Notes: generated by a model from the sequence alone, not told the origin. Positions 11,758-24,183 are shown, numbered from the stretch's first letter. The stretch: DNA of 64,000 nucleotides from Henckelia pumila (GCF_033568475.1 NC_133121.1:132960375-133024374); one strand, 5' to 3'. Translations and numbers: made by a program.

Positions 11758-13060
11758 ACTAATATTAAAGAATTATTTTCTCATTCACTCGAAATCGATT
11801 TTCAGGAAATTAATATTCCAAAATTATCTATTCGAAACGTAGTTTAAATTTTATTGTCTAAGTTATAATTTTATCGGATGAGTGGTAGTCGAATAATTTT
11901 CGAATATTTCAAAACCCATTTTCAACAATTGTTAGCATGTAATTGTTTGACATCAATTGCATAAACATGATCAATATTTATAATTTTTGTCGAATTTGTT
12001 CAGATTTATTTATTTATTTATTTATAAATGTTACTAGCTACTATATTAAGCAACAAACATGTTCCCTGTTACAACAAATTTGTTCAGAGTTGATTTATCG
12101 GTCCAAGTATAAAAATAGGATTACAACTCTTGCTACAATATAATTATAATATAAAAGTCCTGGTAAAGAGCAATGATATTTCTCCCTCATGAATTAGATG
12201 AGATAGGATGAAAGTTCATATGCTTGAGATTATTACCCAACGAGTGGACCATGTTTTCTTGACTTTCATAATCCAATTAACTTCGTTTAGTTCACGTCGT
12301 ATATTTTGTGACAAATCTTATTTTATTTCATATTCAATTAATATAAGTCAGCATCGCATGTATAAAATATATATTTCAAAAGAAAGCTTTTAGTAACTTG
12401 CGACTTTGGCCAAATAAACTTGTACATGAGTGGTTGCTTGAAAACACAGGATCTTCCCAGTACATATCTGCCGATCAAGGTCAGAAAAAATAGTAATTTT
12501 GGTATTTTATGTTATGAAATTTTAATTTAATAGGTTATCTTCGGATATTTTTTTTCTTTTATTTTAGATTTAATTTAGTCATTTTTTTTATGTAGAACTG
12601 ATATAGTGATATTGAAGTCTGCGAATATATCTGATCAAAATAATAAACATATATACAAACATATAAGACGAAAAATACAATTTCTCATCGAATAATTAAA
12701 CACAAGAAATTGATTAAATAGTTAAAACTGCAATATATGAATTATTCAACAGTTTAATTAATTGAAGATGAATGCTACAAATACATTTTTTTTTTTGTGT
12801 ACGTTTAATGTGGAATAAGTTCCTTGGATAAAACAAAAAATACAACCTTAAGACTTAAGAGTACTTATCTACATTGTACAAGCTAAAATGAAATTACATG
12901 ATTAATGGTTATACCTGTTGTGCAATTGCGTCTAATGCTAGCTAGTTTTTTTGTACAAAATTCTGTGAATCGCTGTAGGAGGAGTCGTCGAAGAGGTTTT
13001 CATTCGGCATGAATTTGAATTTGTCCAAGGCTTTCCGATCACTGATAAGTTTGAAAATTT
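11758..13060. other. Intergenic spacer
   Basis: AT-rich; small open frames at 11943-12143 and 12208-12393 lack protein-like composition. I see no gene, RNA or repeat here. Confidence 0.5.
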
Positions 13061-13181
13061 TTAGTTTTCGGTTATTTTAGTTCAATTGCTGACGTGTCAC
13101 GAAAATGATAATGTGACATCGAAAAATAATGACATGTCAATTTATTATATCAGCAATTGGACCAAAATAATCAAAAATTAA
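13061..13181. repeat. Inverted repeat / small fold-back
   Basis: TTAGTTTTCGGTTATTTTAG..CAATTGCTGA at 13061-13092 pairs with the complement of TCAGCAATTGGACCAAAATA at 13150-13181. The loop carries GACGTGTCAC/GACATGTCAA words. It may be the remnant of a MITE related to the 'ttttggtcc' group nearby. Confidence 0.6.
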
Positions 13182-13348
13182 AAGTTAATGTATCAATACA
13201 CAATTTTAAAAAGTTAATGAACCAAAATCAAAAAAAAAAAAAAATTAAACCAAAAAAATATTTTTTCATGTCATAAAGATGTAAGGAATTTTGGTGAAAT
13301 TATATGCTACACCAGGAAAAATACTCTCCTTTTGGTGTATTTTCAGAT

Positions 13349-13436
13349 GTTCGCGCGAATATCTCACTGAAAAACAAATACATGTAAACCTCATCAATAT
13401 TTTTATTTGTTTTTTAACGAGATGTTCGCACGAACA
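13349..13436. repeat. Inverted repeat (TGTTCGCGCGAA stem)
   Basis: TGTTCGCGCGAATATCTCAC at 13349 onward pairs with the complement of GAGATGTTCGCACGAACA ending at 13436, and the AAAACAAAT/ATTTGTTTT tracts extend the stem. Small hairpin of unknown origin. Confidence 0.6.
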
Positions 13437-14370
13437 ATTAAAGAAATTAGAGTGATATAACACCGGGTTTAACATAGAATATGCCGGAATTTGTGATGCC
13501 TACGGCAAACACAACCTAAAAGTTATCTCGAATGTGATGCAAAAGATAATGCTTCGCTTGTTTCGTTCCAACTTTATTTCGCATGTCCTTTTCCTAGCAT
13601 TGACTAATCAATACATTGACAAAGTATAATTTTATTTTATTTGTTTATATTAGAAAAAAGAGGTCATCAACTCTCGAATTTCGAAATCTGGCCATACGAT
13701 GACAAACCATAAGATTTTTGAACATGTATAATACACGTGGATTTGAGTATAGAAATATTTTACACACAAAAAATAGTATATGCTTTTTTAAAATTAATTT
13801 ATTTTCTAAAAAAGTTATTATTCAAAACAGTAGCAACAGATTACCAAGCAAATTTGTTGTCTTTGCCATATATCAACCATTTGGAGGGACGCCCATTGGA
13901 AGAGTAAACCAACGAAAAGGAATATTACAGCTATTTTTTTATATATATATATTAAGGATAATCAATCAAATAAAACAGACCATTTTCTATATTTAATCAA
14001 TTAAATTAAATTTCATTGCAAATTACAAAGGATTACGTTGAACGATGATTCTTATGAGACATGTTAGGTCCAGGTCACAAAGCGTGTCACGTCCGTGTAT
14101 ACATAAAATAATATTATGTTGTTATATTTTTTTTATGGAATACAATAAATTTAATTTGAAATGAAAGAAGAATGATATAAGTATAGAAATATCTATAAAT
14201 ATAATAAGTATTAATTAATTTGTTATAAGAAGATGATATTTTTTGAAGTTGTTATAAGAAGATATTAAAGATAGAAAATTAGAGAAATTATTACGTTTCA
14301 TATCAAAAACATTATTTTTATTATATATGCGGATCGAGTCGATCCATCTCATATATATTGATCCAATATT
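13437..14370. other. Intergenic spacer
   Basis: AT-rich. The end (about 14290-14370) carries a dispersed repeat with GATCGAGTCGATCCATCTCA, which recurs near 19530. Confidence 0.5.
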
Positions 14371-14553
14371 GTCATGCCTTAACCCGCCGCGCATGCGTGA
14401 CTGCACAATGAGCCTCTCTAGCAACTACTTCGTATTCGTTCTCGCTTTACAAAAATGATTAACCCAAGTTGATATAAAAGTTCATTGTAGCTAGCTCATT
14501 ATAAACTTATTTTAAAACTTTCATTTTTCTCATGTGGAACAGGAGTCTCACAA
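14371..14553 (+). repeat. Dispersed repeat, copy 1
   Basis: Starts GTCATGCCTTAACCCGC and runs through ACTACTTCGTATTCG and a 'gtctcacaa' end. It matches 19073-19249 along its whole length with scattered substitutions. The class is unknown; the two copies bracket the solo LTR. Confidence 0.8.
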
Positions 14554-15890
14554 TCAATACCCCTCATTTAGAACGTGACGTCCTCGTCGTGACCTGACCT
14601 TCGATCCACCGGCACCGGGAATCTAGAGGTGGCTCCTACAGGTTCAAGAGGTGTCTCCCACACACATAGTGTAAGGTCCAAAAAGTCCATTAGCTAGATC
14701 ACAATAAATTAATTGATTTATATGATTTAATGCATGTTAGTTAAGAAAATTTAATTGTTATGTTAAATTATGTGATTTATTTTAATGCCTGATATGTGCT
14801 GCGAGTTATTTTATTGTTTTCAGGTTTGAAATTTAATTCTGGACCGAAGACAAGTTAGCCTTCGAATCGAGTTAAGGAAAATGTTATTTTTAATTCAAGA
14901 TTAAAGCTGATGCAGTGTATTTTAATAGCTGGGAGAATTAAATTTCTAAAGTTTTGTTTGCAACTAATGGGCCGACTACTGAGCCCATTAGTCACAAACT
15001 TAGTTAGCGTTCAAAATTTTCCAACACTCTTCTTTTCTCTCAACTGAACGCCGCTTATTTCCTCCCCCAAATTCCTTTCCTTTCACGTTCAAACACTATA
15101 GCGCGTTCAAAAATTTCCGCATCAAATAAATTATCTCGAATCGATAATCAACGATCCAGTTTCATCAATAAACCGAGCCGAATGATCCCAAAATATTTTT
15201 GTGTATCAAAGAAAACATGTGAGATGGCTCGCCCGGAGGCGAAGACACTCCGAATCTCAAGACAGTATATGATTCAATAGAAAATATATGAAAATCGTAT
15301 AGAAAAGTGCGTAAAATCATGTAAAAGTGTTGTAGAAAAAGTACCATAATAAGGGTTAGAGAGTACCCCTTATTTTTAGGAAGAAAGTCCTAATCCATAT
15401 AGAATTTTAATGTATAAGTCAACTAAAATTATATATATCTATGCAATATTTTGATATATCTCTAAAATATAAATTAAGATATATGATATGATTTTTATTG
15501 TATAATCACACTGCATCTCGCTAGGGCAAGGGTTTTTCAATTTTTCTCGAGGCTAGATCTCTCCCAAGGTTCCAGAAAACCGAATTCAGGCAAGTTTTTA
15601 AATGTTTTGAAACTCATTCAAGGATATAAATATTTTTAAGGTAAACCCTATGTGAAAGTTTGATGATTGATGCATGATTCCAGAAAATTTTATGAGTATG
15701 TTGTTTAATCGTGAAACGTGGTACGTTCTTGATTTTTTCGATACAAGTTTATAGAGATTTAAATGAGTTAAAGTTGAAAAATCAGAATTTTGATGGAGAA
15801 AGTTTGGATCGGAATTTTTGGTGCAAATCATTGAAAAGTTGGGTTGTGATATGAGAATCTTTTGGAGTTTTTCTAGTGTTTGATGATATT

Positions 15891-17640
15891 TGATAAGTGC
15901 ATTTTATGCACTTAATTTATATATGATTTGGCTTGGCTTTTGTTATGTATGGAGTAGATTTTATGCATATTAGTTTTTGTTTTTGTGATATGCAAGGATT
16001 GGAAGAAAAGTAACGAGAAGAAGCGGAAAGCCGAATTACGGGACATCAAACTTTGGAAAGTTACTGGGATATTTAGGGCAATTTAAATCCGATCTCCACC
16101 GTTCAGAATAAATTTCATGATGTTTTAAAGCTACTGTCAAAATTTCATCTTAATCCGACGGTTAGATTGTGAGATATAAATATTTTTGAAAAATGTCGCT
16201 CAGTTGGAAAAATGCAGTAGCGCGGCTGCGCGAGAAACAAGCGCATCTGCGCAATTTGGACGAGAATGCTTGAGCTTCTGCCCCAATTTGAGCGCATCTG
16301 CGCCTAAAATCAGTACCTGTACGTGAATATTTCAGCATATGCGCAAGAAAGAGAGCATCTGCGCCAAAAACCAAAAACTGAAGAAAGGAACAAGCGCATA
16401 TGCGGGAAAAATGAAGCATATGCGGAAAATTCCAGAAACATGAAGAAGAGTGTAGCGCATCTGCGCAAAAATTCATGCATATGCGGTAAATGGCAGAGAT
16501 TTGAAGAAACAAAAGAAGCGCATCTGCGCTATTTTAGACGCATCTGGGGGAATCGGGATTTTAAAAGAAAAGCGCATATGCGCGTGATTTAACACATCTG
16601 CGTTACTCCATAAACATGGAAAATAGCAGATTTCGGAAAATATCGGAGTTTCGAAATCTAAAAACTCTCGATTCTTGGGCTTGATTGTGGGTTTCTAAAC
16701 ACATATAAAAAGGATTCACATGCACAAATCTAAGGGGCGGCCGCATAACAACACAAGAGAAACACAGCAACACATCAGAATCTGAAGCTGCAGCACGTGA
16801 AGAAGATTGAGAGAATAAGGGCTGTACACGTGAAGGAGAAGAAATCTGGAAAAACATTGAAGACGGAGGACGCGGACGCTACTTCGGCTTTGTTTTCTTA
16901 ATATTTTATTCTTTAATTCTAAACTTGATGTCTAGTTTCATGAACATGATTTATTTTTGCTTATTTTTCACCATGAACTAAATTTCATTAGTCTAGAGGG
17001 ACGATGGAACCTGGTGTAGACAACTTTTACGACTTTTGATTTTTATTGAATTGAATTCTCCTAAATTAATTATTTTTCTAGAATTGATTGTCGTTTCAAT
17101 TACTTGATCACTAATTGGATTGTTGTATTTATTCGAAATATAGCACTCGAGAGAGGCGATTTTGAATAGGACCATTAGAAACACCTTAATTGTTTATATA
17201 GCTCGAGAGAGTATATAGCGTTAACAGAGCTTTTAGGAAGAACATTGTTTTACACATATCTTTAAGACTAGATTGTTGATAGAGATATCGTAATCAAGTC
17301 TTATTTGATACACTTTATTTGTTGCTCGAGAGAGAGAAATAAAATACTTAAGTGTTCTTGGCTGTTAATTGAATAGAATTCATGAAATTAATTGAATCAA
17401 AGGTAATTGTTGTCGAAACCAGGTGAAATCAAAACCTCTAGACCATTTTCACTCATTGATATTTTTCTAAAGTTGTGTGCGAGCTTTTCTAAATTTTTTT
17501 GAATTTAGTTTAATTTGAAAACCAAAACTTTTATTTAATTTTTTGATAATTTGGATTATTTTAATTACAATAACTAAATATTTTTCATTTTACTCTCTGT
17601 GGAAACGATACTTGATTCATCACTATATTAAAACTTGACA
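15891..17640 (+). mobile_element. Nested LTR-like element
   Basis: Begins TGATAAGTGCATTTTATGCA and ends ATACTTGATTCATCAC...TTGACA. It carries a minisatellite-like block at 16209-16605 and three CTCGAGAGAG words (about 17146, 17202 and 17324). There is no coding domain, so it is probably a solo LTR or a non-autonomous element inserted in the larger LTR. I could not define a clean target duplication, so the right boundary may be off by tens of bases. Confidence 0.55.
16209..16605. repeat. Interspersed array of palindromic GCGCAT(C/A)TGCGC words
   Basis: About 13 copies of the self-complementary word GCGCATATGCGC or its variants (GCGCATCTGCGC, AGCATATGCGG) occur every 20-50 bp, separated by unrelated A-rich sequence. 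The spacers are not conserved, so this is not a simple tandem repeat. Confidence 0.85.
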
Positions 17641-19072
17641 CTCGTATGCTTACGATCATTTTTCACAACAAGTTTTTGTTTCATGGAAAATTGTTCAAAT
17701 TTTATAAAGGAGTGGAAAAGTTGAAGAAAAGATCGAAATAGGCGGAGTCGCGCCCTGCGCTCGACGACCTGCTGGCGTAGGTCGTCGCAGCAACACAGGG
17801 GCGCTGCTTGCAGCGCTGGGGCACCGGTTTTTTGGCGCCCCAGCGCCAGAGGCAGCAAGTGACACCCCAGCACTGTTGGTTCAAATGAGACCTTTTTAAA
17901 ACGTAGTTTTTGGGTCCTAAATTATGTTTATGATATTTTAATGTATTTTAAGTATTTTTAAGAATGTTTACAAAAAAGTTTCGAGTTTTCAATGTGCGGG
18001 ATGTATGGAACGACTCACGTTGATCGGTTAAACTATGTATTGCATGTTATGTCTTCCACCTTCATGAAACTATTTTTCCATGAAAATAATGAAATGTTAG
18101 GAAGTATTTTATGCACGAATGGTTCTCACATTGGTTTATGCATGCATGACATTTGCTTTATGAAATTTTATGAACATGAAAGAATGATGATTATGTTCAT
18201 GAAGCATGCTATGTTATGATACATGAAAAATATTTTGATGTTGTATGCGTTTTTTGGTGATTACATGGGGTATGCATTTCGGGATGAGCTCCGAAGAGGC
18301 TATCCAACTATGGCCCATGGGATGGTTACACGGGATATGCACTTCGGGATGAGCTCCGGAGCGGCTATCCAAATAATGAAAGCTTAAGGGAGATAACCAT
18401 ATGCTTGTTGTATAACGACCGTGATCACGGAAACCTATGATGTGCTTTTATGACGGTTGCCACAAATACACATATTTCATCATCCCCCCCATCCCCCCCC
18501 CCCCTAAAAAATAATAAAGTTTTGTGTTATGGTTACATTAATTTATGTTCTTGTTATGTCTTTGCATGAAGAATTATATGTTATTTCTTTTCTCATCTCT
18601 AGTTAAAATAAGATCTTTTTTTGCATGTTCTTGCCGAGTATTTCGACTCACTATACTTGAATGGTACAGGTAACGAGGATGTTGATGCATTCATCGATGA
18701 TTTTGTAGCTGGGCATGAAGAGGAGCCGGGGGTTGGTCCGGCGAGGGATGCATGACTGCGATGTTATATGATTAGTTTTTGACCAAACAATGTATGTTTT
18801 GTTTTGAAGAGAGGAGGAACAAGTTTCAATACTTTCTTTTGATGGCCGTGTTGGCATTACCGCAAAGAGTTATTCACGTTTTCGTTGATGCATTTTTAAA
18901 TATTTTTTTATTTATGAAGAAGATTTTTTTTTCTCAAATTTTTCCGCAACGATTTTAAGTATGTATGTTGAGTAACGTTCCAGAAATTTTGGGACATTAC
19001 AGGTAGCACTATGTCCCGCATAACACTTATTTTTCGGAGGTTCCTGCTGGTGACTGGCTATGATACCATTCT

Positions 19073-19249
19073 GTCATGCCCTAACCCGCACATGCGTGAT
19101 TGCACAATGAGCCCCTATAGAAACTACTTCGTATTCGTCCTCGCTTTACGAAAATGATTAAACCAAGTTTCTATAAAAGTATATTGTAGCCCATTAGAAA
19201 CTCATTTTAAAGCTTTCATTTTTTCTATGTGGGACAGTGGTCTCACAAC
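19073..19249 (+). repeat. Dispersed repeat, copy 2
   Basis: Second copy of the repeat at 14371-14553, in the same orientation (GTCATGCCCTAACCCGC ... GTGGTCTCACAA). The copies are about 4.7 kb apart, on either side of the solo LTR. Confidence 0.8.
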
Positions 19250-19317
19250 GACATTCTCACAAGAAACTTACCGTTAACTTTAATATATTGTATAGTTACT
19301 TCAATAGTCTCTCAAAG

Positions 19318-19400
19318 TGCTATTACATAGCCCATGACGTGTAATTCATCTGACGTTAAGATATCGAATGTGGGACGATGTCTTGAGTTTGAGACCCAAC
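19318..19400 (+). repeat. Direct repeat flanking the Tekay element (left copy)
   Basis: GTGCTATTACATAGCCCATG followed by ACGATGTCTTGAG matches 30419-30463 plus 31138-31175, where the partner copy is split by a hAT-type MITE. Confidence 0.75.
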
Positions 19401-19930
19401 TGTTGAGGTGTAATAATTATTCTTTCTCATTAAGTGATCGAATCATGACGCTTGAGCTGCTGTGCGGTTTAAAAGATTAGAGAAAATATTATTTTTCATG
19501 TCAAAAACATTATTTTCATTTTATACGCGGGTCGAGTCGATCCATCTCACATATATTAATTCACGACTTTCTCACAAGAGACATGTCATTCACAATCCTT
19601 CTCATTCTCCAAGGATGAGCTGATTGCTAGTGATATTCGCAGCCTCTGATATAGTGTACTGGAGAATATCATTCAACATTGTTCAAGATCAGCCAACCAA
19701 GTGGCTCACGAACTAGCTCGTAAATGCTGTTTGGTGGAAAATAATTTAGTATTCTCGAATGCTATTTTGTTATTTCTCACCAACTTTGTATTATCAGACT
19801 TGTTGAAGATTTGAGCTATTTAAATATATAGGTCTGGTCTTGTTTTTAATTCAATAAAAGAGACTCTTGACTTTTTAATTCAGTCAAAGGGTCTCATTAA
19901 GGATAGCATGGTCTTTTCATAATGGATACT

Positions 19931-20053
19931 TTTTTTTTTTTAAAAAAAAAATTAATCATCTCCAACTCCCATTCTCTCTCCCTCTCTCTCCTCCCCTGGA
20001 TTCGAACCTAGCTCTTCTCCTTCCTCCTACATTCTAACCACTAAACCACCAAT
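19931..20053 (-). mobile_element. tRNA-like SINE fragment
   Basis: On the minus strand TGGTTTAGTGGTTAGAA resembles a tRNA D-arm/A-box, and AGGTTCGAATCC, about 30 bp on, is a B-box. A purine-rich GGGAGAGAGAG body and a mixed T/A tail follow. No clear target duplication was found. It is too degenerate to fold as a functional tRNA. Confidence 0.55.
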
Positions 20054-20119
20054 GTTTTTGATAATAATACTAAACAACAAAATATATATACGGTTTGGGT
20101 GGACCCAAGCTCGATCTGA

Positions 20120-20211
20120 GCGGTCGACCGACCAGGCCTGGGTCGACCACCTTAGGCTTGGTCGACCATTAGACTTGGGTCGACCATGGTCGATCAAGCC
20201 TGGGTCGACAG
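20120..20211. repeat. GGTCGACC-word cluster split by the Tekay insertion
   Basis: At least six GGTCGAC(C) or GGTCGATC words with CCTGGG/CTTGGG spacers occur here, and the pattern resumes right after the element at about 30155-30235. The retroelement therefore inserted in a pre-existing tandem-like repeat. Confidence 0.8.
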
Positions 20212-22774
20212 TGTAACACCCGGTATTTTAATACGTAAAAATTCGCATGCATAATTAGGAAATTTATTTATTTAAAATTTTAGATTTCTGGGTTAAATAA
20301 TTATGTGAAATTATTTGTGCATGTTTTAAGTTATTTTTAAGCATTTAACCCATAATTAGTGATTTTTCATGATTTATAGAAATTTAATTATTTTATCGCG
20401 TAGACGGGACCGTGGACGGACGAGATGATAACTTTCTATCCAATTTATTTCATGAGCATTTTTAGAGCCCAAAAATATTATTTTGAGTTTTATTTCCTCA
20501 AAATTATCAGTATTTAATTTTATATAATTTTAGGAGTCCATTTTTATCCAAATTTAGCCAAAATAATGACTTTTTACTATCTTTAAAATTCCCTTAATTA
20601 TATATTTCGGGATTTTATTAAAGTTATCAGATTTTAAATATTATTTAGAGTTTTTAAGTTATATATATATTGTATATTTAAAACCCTTATTAATATTTTA
20701 ATTATCCTAAACCTTATTTTATTCTAATTACCCTAAACCTACCCCAAAATTCTACGTTAAATCTTCTAGCCGCCACCCCACCTCTCCTTCATCTTCTTCA
20801 GATGATTTTAGCTCCAAGCCTCCTTTGGTGATCGGTTTTTCAAGCTCCAAATTGGTTGTCATTGCCCCGTCGTCCCGGAATCGTCATCTACGTCTTCTTC
20901 TTTCCATTCAACGGTGCAAGACATGATTCTTTCTCTAATTTTTGTGCCATATCAGTGCTTATGCGCGTGTGTGTGTATGCATCATTTTTTTTTTATTCAA
21001 GAAATTTCAAAAAATATCGAGATAGGTTGAATGTATGCACTTGTTCACATTTTTGGGAATCATGCTCACGTTTTTGGTTAAGGGGCGTGCATGGCTGCTG
21101 GTCAGGGCTGTCAAGGGGTTCGTCGGGGTCCTTAGGCTAGCTTGGCTCGGTCGGCCATGGGCTAGATAGAGGCCTGGGCGAGCTGGTGCAAAGAAGTAGC
21201 CATGGGGTGCGCAGGTTAGGGTTTCTGGAAGGAGGGTTCGGCCTTGGGCTAGGGTGAAGGGTTGAGGCCGAGCCAGGGCAGGTTCGAACCGCCCAGACGT
21301 GGGCTACGTCTGGGCGGCGGCGCTCCGGCCAGGGGCGGCCGGAGCAGGCCGGCAGCAGCCAAGGAGTGGCTGCTGCTCACGGCCGCAGCAGGAACGAGAG
21401 TAGGGGCGACGGGTTTAGGGTTTTCAGGGCGGGTCCGGGTCGAATTATGGGTCCGGGTCGGGTCTGGAAGTAAGTGGTTAAGTTAGTTGGGTCCGGGTCC
21501 GGGTTAAGTTGGTTGGGCTCGGGTATTTTATTTTTAAGTTAATTAATAAATCTAAGTGTTTAATTGGGCTATATTTAATTTTCTTGGTGGGCCTAAATAA
21601 TTAAATTAAGTTAGTCCAAAAATTTTTATGGGCTTGGGGGCCCATGAAAGTTATTGGGCCAGTCTTTGGGCTTTTGGACCCATTGGGCCAGAATAGAGTG
21701 TTAATGGGCTTAAGTATGTTAATGGGCCAGTCTCAGTGTTAATGGGCCAGATTTAAAAAAATGGGCTTGAGTGTTAGGGCCAGCAGTTCAGCACAAACCA
21801 TGAGAAATTGCATGTGTCCTGAATATATATTTAATTATTTTTATGTATGGAAGTTATTTTTAATATTTATATGTTAGTATGAAATTAAATTAAATATATA
21901 TGAAGGACACCATTTTATTTAAGTACATGCATTCATGAAATAATTTTTATGGGTGATTTAATATTTAAGGTTGAGCAAAAGAAAATAATTTTATGTTGGA
22001 AGTTGAAGTAGTGTGACAATTTAAGGGGGATTCATCCCCATATGTGAACTATTGAAGTGCAGTTTACTGCCAATTTAAGAGGTGATTCGTCACCGTCACG
22101 TACGTTTGTTTACCACGCTGATCAGTATTTAATGTATGTATGGTTACACTATGGAGACGACCTTTCGATGTTAAAAAATACTTTGCTCAACAATGTTTAT
22201 GTATTATTATGATATTCAAGTTTAATTTAAGTTTATGTTATGTTCATGATATTTTTAAGCATGTTCATTCATGTATATGTTATGTATTAGTATTAAAGTG
22301 ATTTAAATTATTTTAAACCCTTGTTATGTTAGCATGTTAGGCCTCTAGGCTCACTACACTGATATGGTGCAGGTGAGTACGTAGAGGAGGATGTAGTACC
22401 CACCGGCGGCGAGGACCTATGAGCGGACAAGCAGTAACCCCGTGACCGGTGTCTGAGTCTACGTCATGTTTTGAATATTTTTATCGTGTTATACATTTTT
22501 ATTTATTTTCAGTGGTGGATATTATTACTCATCTTATTCAAATATTTTCAGTGCATGCAAATTTTATTTATTTTTATTATGTCAGTATTTTATTAAATGT
22601 TAGACTCAGATATTTAATTTATTAAAGGTTGCATTTTTATTTAAGTTATTTATTTTTAAATCTATTTATTCTGTCCATATATGTATGGGCATGTATGTAC
22701 ATATTTTTACTTAGTAAGTATAAAAAAAAAATTTCCGCATATTTATTTATATTTAGAGAGATAGGGTCGTTTCA
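20212..22774 (+). repeat. 5' LTR of the Tekay element (2,563 bp)
   Basis: Runs from TGTAACACCC to GGGTCGTTTCA, directly before the PBS. It contains a GC-rich segment at about 21250-21480. It differs from the 3' LTR by scattered substitutions (about nine in the first 260 bp by eye) and by an 18-bp stretch near 21434-21451 that is absent from the 3' copy and lies between short direct repeats (GGGTCCGGGTCG). Confidence 0.95.
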
Positions 22775-22776
22775 GT

Positions 22777-22792
22777 TGGTATCAAAGCACGG
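22777..22792 (+). other. Primer binding site
   Basis: TGGTATCAAAGCACGG lies 2 bp after the 5' LTR. It resembles the complement of the 3' end of initiator tRNA-Met (canonical TGGTATCAGAGC), with one mismatch in the core. Confidence 0.85.
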
Positions 22793-22923
22793 TCCTTGGA
22801 GGGGTCATTACTGCTATGCGAGCTCAGAAATCCACGCTACCGGTCTGTAAGTTTTAAGTGTTTATAGCATGATTTACTTTTAAGAACTTAAGTTAGCATT
22901 AATGTTAAACCACTTAGTTATGC

Positions 22924-23971
22924 ATGGCGATTTACGTAGAGAAATATGTGATGGTGCAGAATGCCTCCGAGACTATGAACAGACGTGGGGAATCTCCACC
23001 TCCACCTCCACCTCCGCAGAACCCACTTGCAGCATTGGAGCAGACCAATGCTAATATGATGGCAGGGATTACTGCTCTGTTGGAGCAGCAGGCTGCACGT
23101 CCTAGACTGTCCCACGAGGAGGATGTTGCTGAGCGGTTCCAGAAGAAGGGGCCGAAGGAGTTCACTGGTACCACCGATCCATTGGTGGCTGAGGAGTGGA
23201 TTCATTCTTTGGAGTCCATCTTTGCATACATGGGGATTACTGACGCCGACAGGGTGAACTGTGCGACTTATATGATGAAGGGAGATGCAGCTCTTTAGTG
23301 GGAGGGTGCTGCCAGGGGAGTACATCTTCCTACATTGACTTGGGCAGAGTTTAGGCGTATCTTCTATGCCAAGTATTTCACGGAGGATGTGCGCAGTCGC
23401 ATGATCCGGGAGTTTATGAGTCTCCGGCAGGGGGACAGGTCAGTGATTGAGTATGTGAGCCAGTTTGAGAGGGGCTGTCATTTTGTGCCTCTGATTTCAG
23501 ACAGTCCACCGGAGAAGATGAGACAGTTTGTGGAGGGACTGAAGGCGGATATCAAGCATGACGTACGTATGATGGATGTCGCTACATATGAGGCGGCAGT
23601 TAGTAGAGCACTGAGGTCAGAGGAGGGTAGGAGAGAGATACAGCGAGAGCAGCAGGGGAAGAGACAGATTCAGTCTGGATTTCAGCGACCATCTTCGCAG
23701 CCTCCTGCAAAGAAGTAGTATACTGGGCCGTCTAAGGGCCCGAACCAGCAGCAGAGGCCACAACAGCCGAGGGGCGGGGCCCCTAATACTGGAGGTTTTC
23801 CTACTTGTCAGAAGATGCATTCGGGACCTTGTCTTCTGGGAGCAGGAGTTTGTTTCCACTGTAGAGAGCCAGGGCACCAGATAGCTAATTGCCCGAGGAA
23901 GAAGAACACTGCTGGTAGAGTGTTCGTTATGCAGGCAGAGGAGGAAGATCCAGACACCTCCTTGATCACCG
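22924..23971 (+). pseudogene. gag of the Tekay element, two premature stops
   Basis: Capsid/nucleocapsid polyprotein region. From ATG 22924 the frame gives a proline run (residues about 28-34) and a conserved retrotransposon capsid segment (EEWIHSLESIF, then WAEFRRIFYAKYF). A CCHC zinc knuckle (C-X2-C-X4-H-X4-C) at about 23850-23892 binds nucleic acid. TAG at 23296-23298 interrupts the capsid domain where related elements have a Trp codon. A second TAG at 23716-23718 precedes the zinc knuckle. Apart from these stops the frame is open to 23971, where a possible intron starts. Confidence 0.9.
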
Positions 23972-24183
23972 GTATATCTTACCCCTAGTATTTTATAATT
24001 TCTTCCTTTGGTTAAGAATTTCGATTTTTCTTTGTGAAATAATTTGTATTTGGGATTTTTCTATCTGCATGTTAGAATAAGAAGCATGTTTTACTTGTGA
24101 TTAGAATTAAGGGTTATTAGTGACTTATCTTTGGGGGAAAGTTTAGTAGTGGTATGAAATTGTTGGGATTCTTCTGCGTGCAG
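23972..24183 (+). other. Intron-like segment between gag and protease
   Basis: This T-rich 212-bp stretch begins GTATAT, ends TGCGTGCAG and contains stops in the gag frame. Removing it places the residues before and after it (ITG / RILVGG) in one frame, with a phase-1 junction. It is either a spliced intron or an inserted spacer; transcript data are needed to tell. Confidence 0.5.

Larger units (their letters stand above)
14670..19001 (+). mobile_element. Solo LTR of a Tekay-like Ty3/gypsy element (with nested insertion)
   Basis: Ends TGTAAGGTCC and GGGACATTACA give the TG...CA LTR boundaries. Without the nested element (15891-17640) the LTR is about 2.58 kb, close to the 2.54-2.56-kb LTRs of the intact element at 20-30 kb. 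Both share an internal layout in which a 'ggcatgtt..ctcactaca..ggt(a/g)caggt' block lies near the 3' part. An internal duplicated block (CGGGATGAGCTCCG, about 18275 and 18343) and a C-homopolymer (about 18485-18504) are present. The flanking 5-mers CATAG and GGTAG match only partly. No internal domain is attached, hence a solo LTR. Confidence 0.65.

Noticed and set aside
16162-16592. Overlapping frames on both strands with Cys- or His-rich periodic residues
   Set aside because: They read through the GCGCATATGCGC words of the LTR-like element; no real protein is supported.
16209-16605. CRISPR-like array of short palindromic repeats with spacers
   Set aside because: The genome is a plant nuclear one; repeats are 12 bp, degenerate and irregularly spaced, with no cas genes.
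19931-20053. Possible functional tRNA gene
   Set aside because: A- and B-box are present but acceptor and anticodon stems do not form; a SINE head fits better.
21262-21486. GC-rich open frame in the 5' LTR (and its 3' LTR counterpart)
   Set aside because: Non-coding LTR sequence; the frame is not kept between the two LTRs because of an 18-bp difference and other changes.
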